DNA from: Amycolatopsis nivea
GTDB taxonomy: Bacteria > Actinomycetota > Actinomycetes > Mycobacteriales > Pseudonocardiaceae
Direction of reading: 5' to 3'
DNA: 64,000 nucleotides
Assembly: GCF_004522235.1 (NCBI RefSeq)
Contig: NZ_SDLT01000005.1
Location: 62,001 to 126,000, forward strand
The notes under the pieces were generated by a model. The model saw only the letters and a program-made list of their open reading frames with translations, searched no databases and was not told where the DNA came from. This document shows positions 8,998 through 16,916 of the stretch, piece by piece (positions within the stretch are counted from its first letter, which is position 1; each line of letters begins with the position of its first letter). The translations under genes were made by a program, and so were the position numbers.

Positions 8998-10962
8998 ATG
9001 CGGTGGTTGCTCCGCGGGTCCGCGCTGATCGGCGCGATCTGTGTGCTCTGGTCGGTGGTCGCGGCGTTGACCGTGCTGGACAGCCCGCTCACGGTGGCGG
9101 TCGCGGTCGCCGGGCCGCTGCCGAGCTGGCTGGTCGGGGTTTTCGCGTGGCGGCTCGCGCCGCGGCATCCGGTCGCGCGGCAGGCACTCGCGACGGGCGT
9201 GCTGTTCGCGATGCTGACGGCCGTCGCGTTCCTCGCCGCCGCGGCGGGGAACGCGTTCGATTTCGTTCAGCTGCCCCGGATGTGGCGAGTGCTGATCGGA
9301 GGGATCGCGGCCGTCCTCATCGTGGCCGTGGTCCGGCTGGTGGGGTTGCTGCCGGACGGGCGTTATCGGTTCGCCTGGGAGAAGGCAGTGCTGCGCTCGC
9401 TGTGGCTGGTGGTGCCTTTCGCGCTGGTGCTCACCTACGTGGGCGGGCCGCTTCCGATCAGCCCGATTCCGCTGGGCCTGTGGCTGCTCGTACTGGGGCC
9501 GGTTCTGCTGGCCGCGCGGTATTTCCAGCTGCCGCGGGCACAACGGCGGCTCTTGCGCTGGCTGCTGGGAATGGCGGTGCTCGTCGGCACGACGGTGCTG
9601 GTGCCGCTGGTCATGGCGAGCAGGCTGGGGCCGCGCCCGCTCACGCCGATCCTCGTCTTGGCGGCGACGACGGCCGTTCCGGTCGCGCTGACGGCGGCGG
9701 CTTTTCGCTACCGGATGCTCGGCGTCGAGGTCCGGCGTTCGACCCGGTACCGGTTGCTCTGGCTGCTCATCGCGTTGTGGTACATCGGCGTGGTGGCCGG
9801 GTTGAGCCTCGCCGCGAGCCGCTTCCTCTCGCTCTGGCCCGCGATGCTGGTCACGGTCGCCGCGACTCTGGCGGTGCTGCCGATCCAGGCGCGGCTTTCC
9901 CGCGCCGCTGCCCGGCGGGTGTTCGGACGCCGGCCCAGCAGCTACGAACTCCTGGTGCACTTCGGCGGGACGCTGGAGCAGGCATTCGACCTGCCCGCGC
10001 TCGCCGATCAGCTGGCCGGCGGGCTGCGCGAGGTCCTGGACCTGAGCTGGGCACGGGTGCGCCTGCGGTCGCCGGAGCCGGTCGTCGCGATCGCGGGCGA
10101 ACCGGGTGCGGCTGTTCGGCTGGAGGTGGTGCTCCGACACGGTGGCGCCGACCTCGGCGTGCTCGAATGCGGTGGCAAAACCGAGGGAGAGTTCACCGCC
10201 TCGGACGAAGAACTGGTCGCGACCCTCGCCCGGCAGAGCGCACTGGCGGTGCACAACGCCAGGCTTTCCGCGGAACTCTCGGCCCGGCTGGACCAGATCG
10301 AACGCCAGGCCAGCGAGCTGGAGGCGTCGCGAGCCCGCATCGTGCACGCCCAGGACAACGAGCGGCGGCGGATCCAGCGGCGGCTGCACGACGGCATCCA
10401 GCAGGAGCTGATCGTCCTGCTGACCTCGCTTCGGCTTGCCCGCAACCAGCTCCGGCGGGATCCCGGCCAGGTCGATCCGGCACTCGGCGAGGCGCAGGAG
10501 GCGCTCTGCCGCGTCGTCGAGGAAGTCCGCGAGGCGGCGCACCGCATTCACCCGGCAGAGCTGACCGATCAGGGCTTGGCGGCCGCGGTGGAATCCCGTG
10601 CGCGCCGGATGCCGGTCCCCGTCGAGGTCGACGCCGATCCGGACGTGCGGGCCACCCGGTTCTCCGTCGATCTCGAGGAAGCCGCTTATTTCATCGTCTC
10701 CGAGGCGCTGGCCAACGTGCTCAAACACGCCCAGGCCACTCAGGTGACCATCCGGCTTTCGCTTCAGGCAGGGGAGCTGTTCCTGGAAATCCGCGACAAC
10801 GGCCGCGGCTTCCCTCCGGATGCCCGCCCGGCCGGATTGCACGATCGCGCGGACACTGTCGGCGGCAGGTTGACGATCATCAGCGGGGCGGGCTCGGGCA
10901 CTGCGGTGCGTGCCCAGCTGCCGGTCCGGGAAAGCGCATCCGTGCCAGGGTGGAGTCCATGA
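8998..10962 (+). CDS. Membrane sensor histidine kinase (NarL/DesK class)
   Basis: 654 residues. The N-terminal ~300 residues are hydrophobic with about 8 membrane segments. Then follow a GAF-like domain (about 310-440), a coiled linker and a HisKA_3 dimerisation helix with the phospho-His in RRLHDGIQQEL. The HATPase domain carries an N box (EALANVLKHAQA) and G1 box (DNGRGF). ATG directly follows a GGGAGGG site. The stop overlaps the next ATG (ATGA). The likely partner is the response regulator at 6997. The signal is unknown. Confidence 0.92.
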   Translation: MRWLLRGSALIGAICVLWSVVAALTVLDSPLTVAVAVAGPLPSWLVGVFAWRLAPRHPVARQALATGVLFAMLTAVAFLAAAAGNAFDFVQLPRMWRVLIGGIAAVLIVAVVRLVGLLPDGRYRFAWEKAVLRSLWLVVPFALVLTYVGGPLPISPIPLGLWLLVLGPVLLAARYFQLPRAQRRLLRWLLGMAVLVGTTVLVPLVMASRLGPRPLTPILVLAATTAVPVALTAAAFRYRMLGVEVRRSTRYRLLWLLIALWYIGVVAGLSLAASRFLSLWPAMLVTVAATLAVLPIQARLSRAAARRVFGRRPSSYELLVHFGGTLEQAFDLPALADQLAGGLREVLDLSWARVRLRSPEPVVAIAGEPGAAVRLEVVLRHGGADLGVLECGGKTEGEFTASDEELVATLARQSALAVHNARLSAELSARLDQIERQASELEASRARIVHAQDNERRRIQRRLHDGIQQELIVLLTSLRLARNQLRRDPGQVDPALGEAQEALCRVVEEVREAAHRIHPAELTDQGLAAAVESRARRMPVPVEVDADPDVRATRFSVDLEEAAYFIVSEALANVLKHAQATQVTIRLSLQAGELFLEIRDNGRGFPPDARPAGLHDRADTVGGRLTIISGAGSGTAVRAQLPVRESASVPGWSP

Positions 10963-11663
10963 CTGCCAACGACTACGACACGTTCGGCGAGGCCTACGCG
11001 ATCGAAACCGAGCACAGTCTCATCAACGCCTACTACACCCGCCCCGCGATTCTCGATCTCGCTGGCGACGTGGCAGGCCGGAAGATCCTCGACGCGGGCT
11101 GCGGTGCCGGACCGCTGGCAGCTTCGCTGCGGGAACGCGGCGCGGACGTGAGCGGTTTCGATTTCAGCGTCACCATGGTCGAGCTCGCCCGGAAAAGACT
11201 CGGCGCGGACGCGGACCTCCGGGTGGCCGACATCAGCCAGCCGCTGCCGTACGCCGACCAGCAGTTCGACGACGTCATCGCGGTCCTGGTGCTGCATTAC
11301 CTGGAGGACTGGACCGCCCCGCTGGCCGAGCTGCGGCGGATCATCCGGCCCGGCGGACGGCTGATCCTGGCCGTCAACCACCCGGTTCTCTACAAATTCG
11401 TCCATCCCGAGGGCAATTACTTCGCCGTCGAACGATGGTCCGAGGAGTACACCTTCAACGGGCAAAAGGGCGTCCTCGAGTACTGGCACCGTCCGCTGCA
11501 CGCGATGACCGACGACTTCGCCAAAGCCGGGTTCCGCATCTCAGTGGTCAGCGAGCCGTACCCGGCCGAGGGGGCGAAGGAGAAGTTCCCCGAGGAAATG
11601 CAGGGTAAGGAAGCTTTCCTCTGCTTCCTGTTCTTCGTCCTCGAAGTACCCGAAGCCGCTTAG
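10959..11663 (+). CDS. Class I SAM-dependent methyltransferase
   Basis: 234 residues with motif [13 protein letters not shown] (SAM binding), acidic VSGFDFS, motif II around [13 protein letters not shown] and RPGGRLIL. This is the UbiE/methyltransferase-11 type acting on small molecules. Translationally coupled to the sensor kinase by an ATGA overlap, an unusual pairing that hints at a shared physiological role. The substrate is not recognisable. Its stop overlaps the convergent ybaK-like gene's stop by 4 nt. Confidence 0.88.
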   Translation: MTANDYDTFGEAYAIETEHSLINAYYTRPAILDLAGDVAGRKILDAGCGAGPLAASLRERGADVSGFDFSVTMVELARKRLGADADLRVADISQPLPYADQQFDDVIAVLVLHYLEDWTAPLAELRRIIRPGGRLILAVNHPVLYKFVHPEGNYFAVERWSEEYTFNGQKGVLEYWHRPLHAMTDDFAKAGFRISVVSEPYPAEGAKEKFPEEMQGKEAFLCFLFFVLEVPEAA

Positions 11664-12139
11664 CCCGCCGCGATCCCGGCCACGACCGCGCCGGTCAGCC
11701 GGACCAGTTCGGCCGGGTCCAGTTCCACCTCGAGACCGCGCCGGCCGCCGGAGCAGAACATCGTCGGGTGGTCCAGCGCCGAGCCGTCCAGGACCACGGG
11801 CAGGCGGCTCCGGTGGCCGAGCGGCGAGATCCCGCCGAGCACGTATCCGGTGGCCCGCTGGGCCGCGGCCGGGTCGGCCATTTTCGCCTTTTTGCCCCCG
11901 GCCGCCGCGGCGAGCGCCTTCAGGTCCAGCTGGCCGGTGACCGGCACCACGCCGACGACCAGTTTTCCGTCCACGTCCGCGACCAGCGTTTTGAACACCC
12001 GGCCGGGCTCGAGGCCCAGCGCTTCCACCGCCTCCAGGCCGAACGACTCGGCCCGGGGATCGTGGTCGTAGGTGTGCACGGTGTGCGCCACCTTCTGCTT
12101 CTGCAGCAGCGCCGTCGCCGGAGTGCCCTTGCCCGCCAT
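11660..12139 (-). CDS. ybaK: Cys-tRNA(Pro)/Cys-tRNA(Cys) deacylase, YbaK type
   Basis: 159 residues, typical of YbaK/EbsC. Visible family features are TPATALL at the start, the [11 protein letters not shown] loop, [10 protein letters not shown], the catalytic-lysine region KKAKMADP, and [11 protein letters not shown]. It hydrolyses mischarged Cys-tRNA(Pro) and so protects translation fidelity in the cytoplasm. ATG at 12139 is preferred over an upstream ATG at 12184, because the latter would lie inside the divergent sigR promoter and adds non-conserved residues. Confidence 0.92.
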   Translation of the reverse strand: MAGKGTPATALLQKQKVAHTVHTYDHDPRAESFGLEAVEALGLEPGRVFKTLVADVDGKLVVGVVPVTGQLDLKALAAAAGGKKAKMADPAAAQRATGYVLGGISPLGHRSRLPVVLDGSALDHPTMFCSGGRRGLEVELDPAELVRLTGAVVAGIAAG

Positions 12140-12163
12140 GACGGCGAGTCTACGAAACAGCTC

Positions 12164-12190
12164 GGGAATGCCTGGTCGGCACACTCTGTT
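12164..12190 (+). promoter_or_regulatory. SigR-type promoter upstream of sigR
   Basis: GGGAAT (12164-12169) and GTT (12188-12190) are separated by exactly 18 nt, the known SigR/SigH consensus in actinobacteria. It faces sigR and implies autoregulation under thiol stress. Transcription would start near 12197, just before an in-frame GTG at 12200. Confidence 0.75.
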
Positions 12191-12328
12191 GAAGACAGCG
12201 TGACCACCACGCTCGCCACCCCCCGCCCCGCAAGGAGCCGTCCCGGGACCGGCTTTCCGAATCCCCGCGTAAACTCGGTGCTGCCGTATGCGCAGACGCG
12301 CATCGACGCCGAACGGGAAGGGAACGGT

Positions 12329-12955
12329 TTGCCGAGCACCCCCAACTCCGCGCCGGAGACGGCGGCCGACGAACTGGAGCTCGCCGAGCGCTTCGAGCGC
12401 GACGCGATGCCCCTGCTCGACCAGCTATACGCGGCCGCGATGCGGATGACCCGCAACCCGTCCGACGCCGAGGACCTGGTCCAGGAAACCTACCTGAAGG
12501 CGTACGCGGCGTTCGCGTCCTTCAAGGCGGGCACGAACCTCAAGGCGTGGATGTACCGCATCCTCACCAACACCTACATCAACGGCTACCGCAAGCGTCA
12601 GCGGCAGCCGGTGCAGCAGCCGACGGACGAGATCAGCGACTGGCAGATCGCTCGTGCGGAAAGCCACACCTCGAGCGGCCTTCGCTCGGCCGAGGTCGAG
12701 GCGATGGACAACCTGCCGGACACCGACGTCAAGGCCGCTTTGCAGAAGCTGCCCGAGGAGTTCCGGCTCGCGGTCTACCTCGCCGACGTCGAGGGCTTCG
12801 CGTACAAGGAGATCGCCGAGATCATGGACACTCCGATCGGCACCGTGATGTCCAGGCTGCACCGCGGCCGCGCCCAGCTGCGCGACCTGCTGGCCGACGT
12901 CGCGCGCGAGCGCGGCTTCATCCGGGGCAACCGCGAGGAGGTGGCGAAACGATGA
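12329..12955 (+). CDS. sigR: ECF sigma factor SigR (SigH of mycobacteria)
   Basis: 208 residues from the TTG start, which has an AAGGGA site. Region 2 ([15 protein letters not shown] ... [28 protein letters not shown]) and region 4 ([39 protein letters not shown]) are complete. Thiol-oxidative-stress sigma factor held inactive by RsrA, whose gene overlaps by ATGA. In-frame GTG codons at 12200 and 12278 allow longer forms; the first adds 43 residues and sits just behind the SigR-type promoter, like the extended unstable SigR' of Streptomyces. Start choice is therefore uncertain. Confidence 0.92.
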   Translation: MPSTPNSAPETAADELELAERFERDAMPLLDQLYAAAMRMTRNPSDAEDLVQETYLKAYAAFASFKAGTNLKAWMYRILTNTYINGYRKRQRQPVQQPTDEISDWQIARAESHTSSGLRSAEVEAMDNLPDTDVKAALQKLPEEFRLAVYLADVEGFAYKEIAEIMDTPIGTVMSRLHRGRAQLRDLLADVARERGFIRGNREEVAKR

Positions 12956-13275
12956 GCTCGGAAGACGTGCCCGCGGAGAAGATGCCCTGCGAGGACGCGC
13001 TCGCGGAGATCTACCTGCTGCTGGACCGCGAGTGCAGTCCGGAGCGGGACGCGGAACTGCGCAGGCACATCGAGGACTGCCCGCCGTGCCTCGAGGAGTA
13101 CGGCATCGACGAGCAGATCAAGCACCTGCTGGCCCGCAAATGCGGCGGCGACCTCGCCCCGGCGGAGCTGAAGAGCAGGTTGCGCGCCTCCATCCGGCAG
13201 ACCGTCGCCACGCAGGGCGGCGTCACCGTGGAGCGCACCGAGATCACCGTGGAGCAGCGCACCAGCCGCGACTGA
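12952..13275 (+). CDS. rsrA: Zinc-binding redox anti-sigma factor RsrA
   Basis: 107 residues. Zinc ligands align with known RsrA: Cys13, His39, Cys43 and Cys46 ([10 protein letters not shown]). Cys28 and a Cys in ARKCGG are extra. Oxidation of these thiols releases SigR. The ATG overlaps the sigR stop. A strong hairpin terminator follows. Confidence 0.93.
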   Translation: MSSEDVPAEKMPCEDALAEIYLLLDRECSPERDAELRRHIEDCPPCLEEYGIDEQIKHLLARKCGGDLAPAELKSRLRASIRQTVATQGGVTVERTEITVEQRTSRD

Positions 13276-13285
13276 CCACACGACA

Positions 13286-13318
13286 ACGGCCCCCGTACCG
13301 ATCCGGTGCGGGGGCCGT
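13286..13318. terminator. Bidirectional terminator between rsrA and the bL37 gene
   Basis: A 14-bp stem (ACGGCCCCCGTACC against GGTGCGGGGGCCGT, one mismatched pair on the DNA level, G-U possible in RNA) with a 5-nt loop. It lies between two convergent genes. Confidence 0.8.
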
Positions 13319-13337
13319 GTCACGTCCGGGCGCGGAC

Positions 13338-13412
13338 TCAGGCGTTGGGCTTCTTGCCGTGGTTGGCGCCGTTCTTCTTGCGGTCGCGACGCTTGCGGGC
13401 GCGCTTCGACAT
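13338..13412 (-). CDS. Ribosomal protein bL37 (24 residues)
   Basis: The tiny ORF encodes MSKRARKRRDRKKNG followed by ANHGKKPNA. It matches the 24-residue mycobacterial large-subunit protein bL37 in length, basic composition and the ANHGKxPNA tail. GAGGAGAG lies 5 nt before the ATG. It also lies in the same place as in mycobacteria, beside the SigR/RsrA genes. It is usually missed by gene finders because of its size. Confidence 0.85.
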   Translation of the reverse strand: MSKRARKRRDRKKNGANHGKKPNA

Positions 13413-13566
13413 GTTCTCTCCTCGGGTGTCCGCTGCATGTCCCGGGGCGGGGTTCGACACACCGGCCGGAACGGGTCAACCGTTCCAGTGTGTCATGTGG
13501 CCGCTGAGCTCCTCGGCGGCACCCGCGCCTACGCTCTGGTTGGATGAACTCAGGAGGTGCGCAGGC

Positions 13567-13602
13567 ATGAACGAACACACCGCATTCGAGGGCGGCCGGT
13601 AG
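13567..13602 (+). CDS. Possible 11-residue leader peptide before pdtaS
   Basis: ATG at 13567 follows a strong AGGAGGTG site and encodes MNEHTAFEGGR, ending 2 nt before the GTG of pdtaS. pdtaS has only a poor site of its own, so reinitiation from this leader is plausible. It is too short to judge coding potential; it could be a chance ORF. Confidence 0.35.
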   Translation: MNEHTAFEGGR

Positions 13603-13604
13603 CC

Positions 13605-15125
13605 GTGTCGACCCTTTCCGACCTGCTCGCCGAGAACACCGGCCTCCCCGGCGAAGCGGCCGACCACCTGCAGACCGTCGTCGCGGAGTGGCAGCTGCTC
13701 GCCGACCTTTCGTTCGCCGACTTCCTGCTCTGGGTCCCGGTTTCCGCCGAGCACCAGCCCGACGGCGGCGATTTCGTGTGCGTCGCGCACGCCCGGCCGA
13801 CCACCGCGCCCACCGCGCATCCTGAGGACGTCGTCGGCACCCGGTTCACCGTGGACGAGCACCCGCAGTTGGCCAAGGCCATGCGCGAGGTCAAGATCTG
13901 CCGCGAGGAAGACCCGCATTGGTACCGCGACCTGCCGATGCGCCGCGAGGCGGTGCCGGTGAGCTTCGGCGGCGAGGTGATCGCCGTGCTGAGCCGCGAG
14001 ACCAACCTCGCCGCGCCGCGCGTGCCGAGCCCGCTGGAGATCGCGTACCTCGGCAGCGCGGGCGACCTGTGCCAGATGATCGTGGATGGCACCTTCCCGC
14101 CCGCCGGCGGCAACCAGACCGACACGCACACCAGCCCGCGCGTCGGCGACGGTCTCGTCCGGCTCGACCAGGCGGGCACGGTCGTGTTCGCCAGCCCGAA
14201 CGGCCTGTCCGCCTACCACCGGATGGGCCACGAATCCGACCTCGTCGGGCAGCGGCTGGCCCCGCTCACCCGGTCGCTGATCCGCGACCCGTTCGACGCC
14301 ACCGAGGTGTCGCACCGGATCATCGAGGCCCTCGACGGCAAGCCGTCCACCCGCACCGAGGCCGACTCGAAGCGCGGCGCGGTCGTGCTGTTCCGTGCGC
14401 TGCCGCTGCGCCCGGCCGGACAGCCCGCGGGCGCGTTGGTGCTGGTCCGCGACGTCACCGAGGTCAAGCGCCGCGACCGCGCGCTGATGTCGAAGGACGC
14501 CACGATCCGCGAGATCCACCACCGGGTGAAAAACAACCTGCAGACCGTCGCCGCGCTGCTGCGGCTCCAGTCGCGGCGCACCACGAGCGAGGAGGCCCGG
14601 CTGGCGCTGGGCGAATCGGTGCGGCGGGTGTCGTCGATCGCGATGGTGCACGAGGCGCTGTCGATCTCCGTCGACGAACGCGTGGACCTGGACAAACTGC
14701 TCGACAACGTGCTCCCGATGGTCGGCGAGGTCGCCACCGCGGAATCGAAGGTCGGGATGACCCGCAAGGGCTCGTTCGGCGTGGTCGTGGCCGAGATCGC
14801 GACGCCGCTGGTGATGGTGCTCGCCGAACTCGTGCAGAACGCGATCGAGCACGCGTTTCCGCAGGGCAGGCCGGGCAAGGTCGAGCTGATCGTGGAGCGG
14901 TCGGCGCGCTGGCTGGACATCCTGATCCGCGACAACGGCCGCGGCCTGCCGTCCGGGTTCTCGCTGGAGCGCAGCGACGGGCTCGGGCTGCAGATCGTGC
15001 GGACGCTGGTGGAATCGGAGCTGCGCGGGTCGCTTTCGCTGCGCCAGGTCCGCACCGACGAGGCGGGCAACCGGGTGCCGGGCACCGAGGCGGCGCTGCG
15101 GATTCCGTTGTCGCGGCGGCTCTAG
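13605..15125 (+). CDS. pdtaS: Two-component sensor kinase PdtaS (HisKA_2)
   Basis: 506 residues, starting VSTLSDLLAENTGLPG, which closely parallels mycobacterial PdtaS. It has an N-terminal GAF domain (1-150) and a PAS domain (about 180-300, RLDQAGTVVFASPNGLSAYHRM). The kinase core has the HisKA_2 sequence EIHHRVKNNLQTVAALLRLQ and the ATPase boxes LVQNAIEHAF and DNGRGLP. It is soluble, with no membrane segment. It phosphorylates the RNA-binding ANTAR regulator PdtaR (not in this window). GTG chosen by homology to MSTLGDLL. Confidence 0.93.
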   Translation: MSTLSDLLAENTGLPGEAADHLQTVVAEWQLLADLSFADFLLWVPVSAEHQPDGGDFVCVAHARPTTAPTAHPEDVVGTRFTVDEHPQLAKAMREVKICREEDPHWYRDLPMRREAVPVSFGGEVIAVLSRETNLAAPRVPSPLEIAYLGSAGDLCQMIVDGTFPPAGGNQTDTHTSPRVGDGLVRLDQAGTVVFASPNGLSAYHRMGHESDLVGQRLAPLTRSLIRDPFDATEVSHRIIEALDGKPSTRTEADSKRGAVVLFRALPLRPAGQPAGALVLVRDVTEVKRRDRALMSKDATIREIHHRVKNNLQTVAALLRLQSRRTTSEEARLALGESVRRVSSIAMVHEALSISVDERVDLDKLLDNVLPMVGEVATAESKVGMTRKGSFGVVVAEIATPLVMVLAELVQNAIEHAFPQGRPGKVELIVERSARWLDILIRDNGRGLPSGFSLERSDGLGLQIVRTLVESELRGSLSLRQVRTDEAGNRVPGTEAALRIPLSRRL

Positions 15126-15144
15126 AAAATCCGGCGACAGCCCG

Positions 15145-15172
15145 CAGGCGCCGGATTACTGTCCGGCGCCTG
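15145..15172. terminator. Perfect hairpin after pdtaS
   Basis: CAGGCGCCGGA, a 6-nt loop, then TCCGGCGCCTG: 11 bp with no mismatch, 20 nt after the pdtaS stop. It may terminate pdtaS. Its right arm ends on the only plausible start (CTG) of the following gene, so it may also control that gene's translation. Confidence 0.55.
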
Positions 15173-16129
15173 CCTGCCCTCGAGTGGCGCCCGCTCACGA
15201 AAGCGGACGCCCAGTCCTCGGCCGATCTGCTCAACGCCATCGAAACGGCCGACCTGATCGGCGAGAACTACACCGCCGACGACACTCTCCAAGAGCTGAT
15301 CGACCCGTTCTCCGATCTCGAACGCGCGAGCCTCGCCGCGTTCGACGGCGACCGGATGGTCGGCTACGTGAAGACCCGGTACAAGCAGCATCCCGAGGAA
15401 ATCCACCGGGTCTTCCTCGACGGCGGGGTCCATCCGGACTATCGCCGCCAGGGGATCGGCACCAGGCTGGTGGAAGCCGGGATCGCGGGGGCGAAGACGG
15501 TGCACGAGCTGCACCATCCGACGCTGAAGCTCGCCGTCGACATCCACAAGGCCGAGCACATCGCCGGGACGAAAGAACTCTTTGCCGCGCAAGGTTTTTC
15601 GCCCGCTCGCTGGTTCCAGCGCATGGAACATCCACTCGGGACGGCCGGCGAAGCGCCGCTCCCGGACGGATTCCAAGCGGAACAGTGGACCCGGGACCTC
15701 GACGAGGAGTTTCGGCTCGTCCGCAACGAGTCCTTTTCAGACCACTGGGGCGCGACCCCGGTGAACGCGGAAGCGTGGCAGAACAAGTTCACCAACCACA
15801 CTCTTCAGCCCGAGATCAGTTTTCTGCTGCGGGACAAGGCAACCGGCGTTCCGGTGAGTCTCGTGCTGACCCTGTCCTGGGCAGCCGACACCGAAGCGAC
15901 CGGAATTCGCGACGCGCACTTCATGGTGATCGGCACCATTCCCGGCTACCGGAACCGAGGACTGGCCAGCGCGGCCATCGCACACGCGTTGCGGGCTGCC
16001 GCGGAGCACGGGTACGACCAAGCCAGCCTCACCGTGGACACGGCGAGCGCGGCCGGGGCTCCCGGAGTTTTCGAGCGCGCCGGGTTCACGCCGAAGATGC
16101 GTTACGTGCGCTGGGCACGCGAAGCCTGA
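15170..16129 (+). CDS. Tandem-GNAT acetyltransferase
   Basis: About 319 residues with two GNAT folds. The first has VFLDGGVHPDYRRQGIGTRLVE and the second FMVIGTIPGYRNRGLASAAIAHAL (acetyl-CoA loops). The two-domain layout recalls mycothiol synthase MshD, but the MshD N-terminal signature is not evident, so only a general N-acetyltransferase is called. No ATG, GTG or TTG exists in frame before residue ~62. Homologous-looking sequence begins at PALEWRPLT, so CTG at 15170 (or ATT at 15155) must serve, or the reading frame has been disturbed. Start uncertain. Confidence 0.75.
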   Translation: MPALEWRPLTKADAQSSADLLNAIETADLIGENYTADDTLQELIDPFSDLERASLAAFDGDRMVGYVKTRYKQHPEEIHRVFLDGGVHPDYRRQGIGTRLVEAGIAGAKTVHELHHPTLKLAVDIHKAEHIAGTKELFAAQGFSPARWFQRMEHPLGTAGEAPLPDGFQAEQWTRDLDEEFRLVRNESFSDHWGATPVNAEAWQNKFTNHTLQPEISFLLRDKATGVPVSLVLTLSWAADTEATGIRDAHFMVIGTIPGYRNRGLASAAIAHALRAAAEHGYDQASLTVDTASAAGAPGVFERAGFTPKMRYVRWAREA

Positions 16130-16159
16130 GTGTCCACATCGGACCCCAGACGCGGTGAA

Positions 16160-16194
16160 GGGCCGGTACCAGTGAAGCTCGGCGGTACCGGCCC
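16160..16194. terminator. Hairpin after the tandem-GNAT gene
   Basis: GGGCCGGTACC and GGTACCGGCCC form a perfect 11-bp stem with a 13-nt loop, 31 nt behind the stop. The rest of the interval up to whiB (16195-16375) shows no gene I can support. Confidence 0.6.
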
Positions 16195-16375
16195 GTTCAA
16201 CGTTCCGCGGGAGGACTTGGATAGTCCTTGGCGAGGCGGCACCCGGATGCGGGGTGGCCGACCTCGGTTGTTACGCTCAAACCGGGTATATGTCGCCATG
16301 TGCGGCACGGGCACGCGAATGCCCGCCGGGCGAAAGTCCGGTCCGAGGTGGTGCAGCTGATGCTGGGTACTGCAG

Positions 16376-16394
16376 CTGAGTCGAAAAGACTCAG
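16376..16394. terminator. Short hairpin at the whiB stop codon
   Basis: CTGAGTC-GAAAA-GACTCAG (7 bp) spans the stop codon of whiB on the minus strand. No T tract. Possible weak terminator. Confidence 0.35.
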
Positions 16395-16645
16395 GCGGTG
16401 GTACGCGTGCCGATGTGCGTACGGCGGCGCTTGAGCGCGCGTCGCTCGTCTTCGCTCATTCCGCCCCAGACGCCTGCGTCCTGGCCGCTGGCCAGAGCCC
16501 AGGCCAGGCAGTCGGAAGCCGCGGGGCAGCGGTGGCACACGGCCTTCGCCTCGGAGACCTGCAACAGAGCCGGACCGCTGGTTCCCACCGGGAAGAACAG
16601 CTCGGGGTCCTCGTCTCGGCAGGCCGCGTCGTGGCGCCAGTCCAT
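16391..16645 (-). CDS. whiB1: WhiB-family [4Fe-4S] regulator, WhiB1 orthologue
   Basis: 84 residues, the same length as mycobacterial WhiB1. The cluster-binding cysteines are Cys9, Cys37, Cys40 and Cys46 (CHRCP). The GVWGG turn and the basic tail RRALKRRRTH follow. WhiB1 is an essential NO-sensitive protein that binds SigA. GAAGGAG upstream fixes the ATG; the longer upstream reading is non-conserved. A CRP-like site lies upstream as in mycobacteria. Confidence 0.93.
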   Translation of the reverse strand: MDWRHDAACRDEDPELFFPVGTSGPALLQVSEAKAVCHRCPAASDCLAWALASGQDAGVWGGMSEDERRALKRRRTHIGTRTTA

Positions 16646-16715
16646 GTTCGTGAGCTCCTTCACAGTGACGCGGGAGGGCCGCGCCACAGTAGTGGCGGTC
16701 GTGTTTTTGGGTGCT

Positions 16716-16731
16716 TGTGAATGCTTTCACG
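16716..16731. promoter_or_regulatory. CRP/Rv3676-like site upstream of whiB1
   Basis: TGTGA-N6-TCACG differs from the consensus TGTGA-N6-TCACA by one base and lies 71 nt before the whiB1 start. It is inside a larger imperfect palindrome (TGCTT-GTGAA ... TTCAC-GAAGCA). Mycobacterial whiB1 is known to be cAMP-CRP controlled. Confidence 0.55.
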
Positions 16732-16916
16732 AAGCACCGCGTTCGACAAGGGTTTCGACAAGATCGGTGAGTCAGCTCACCCGGCCGAGCTATGCCTCTG
16801 ACCTGCGGTTTCGTTCTGAAAAGCTCCGCTCGCCGGAAGGCCGGTGCGGTGAACGGAGGGTTTGCGTCGCCGAGCGGCAGAACGCACTTTGCCGCGGGCG
16901 ATCAGTGGTCGCTCGG

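Noticed and set aside
16228..16434. 68-codon plus-strand ORF overlapping the whiB1 3' end
   Set aside because: No ribosome site, no recognisable domain, and half of it is antisense to whiB1.
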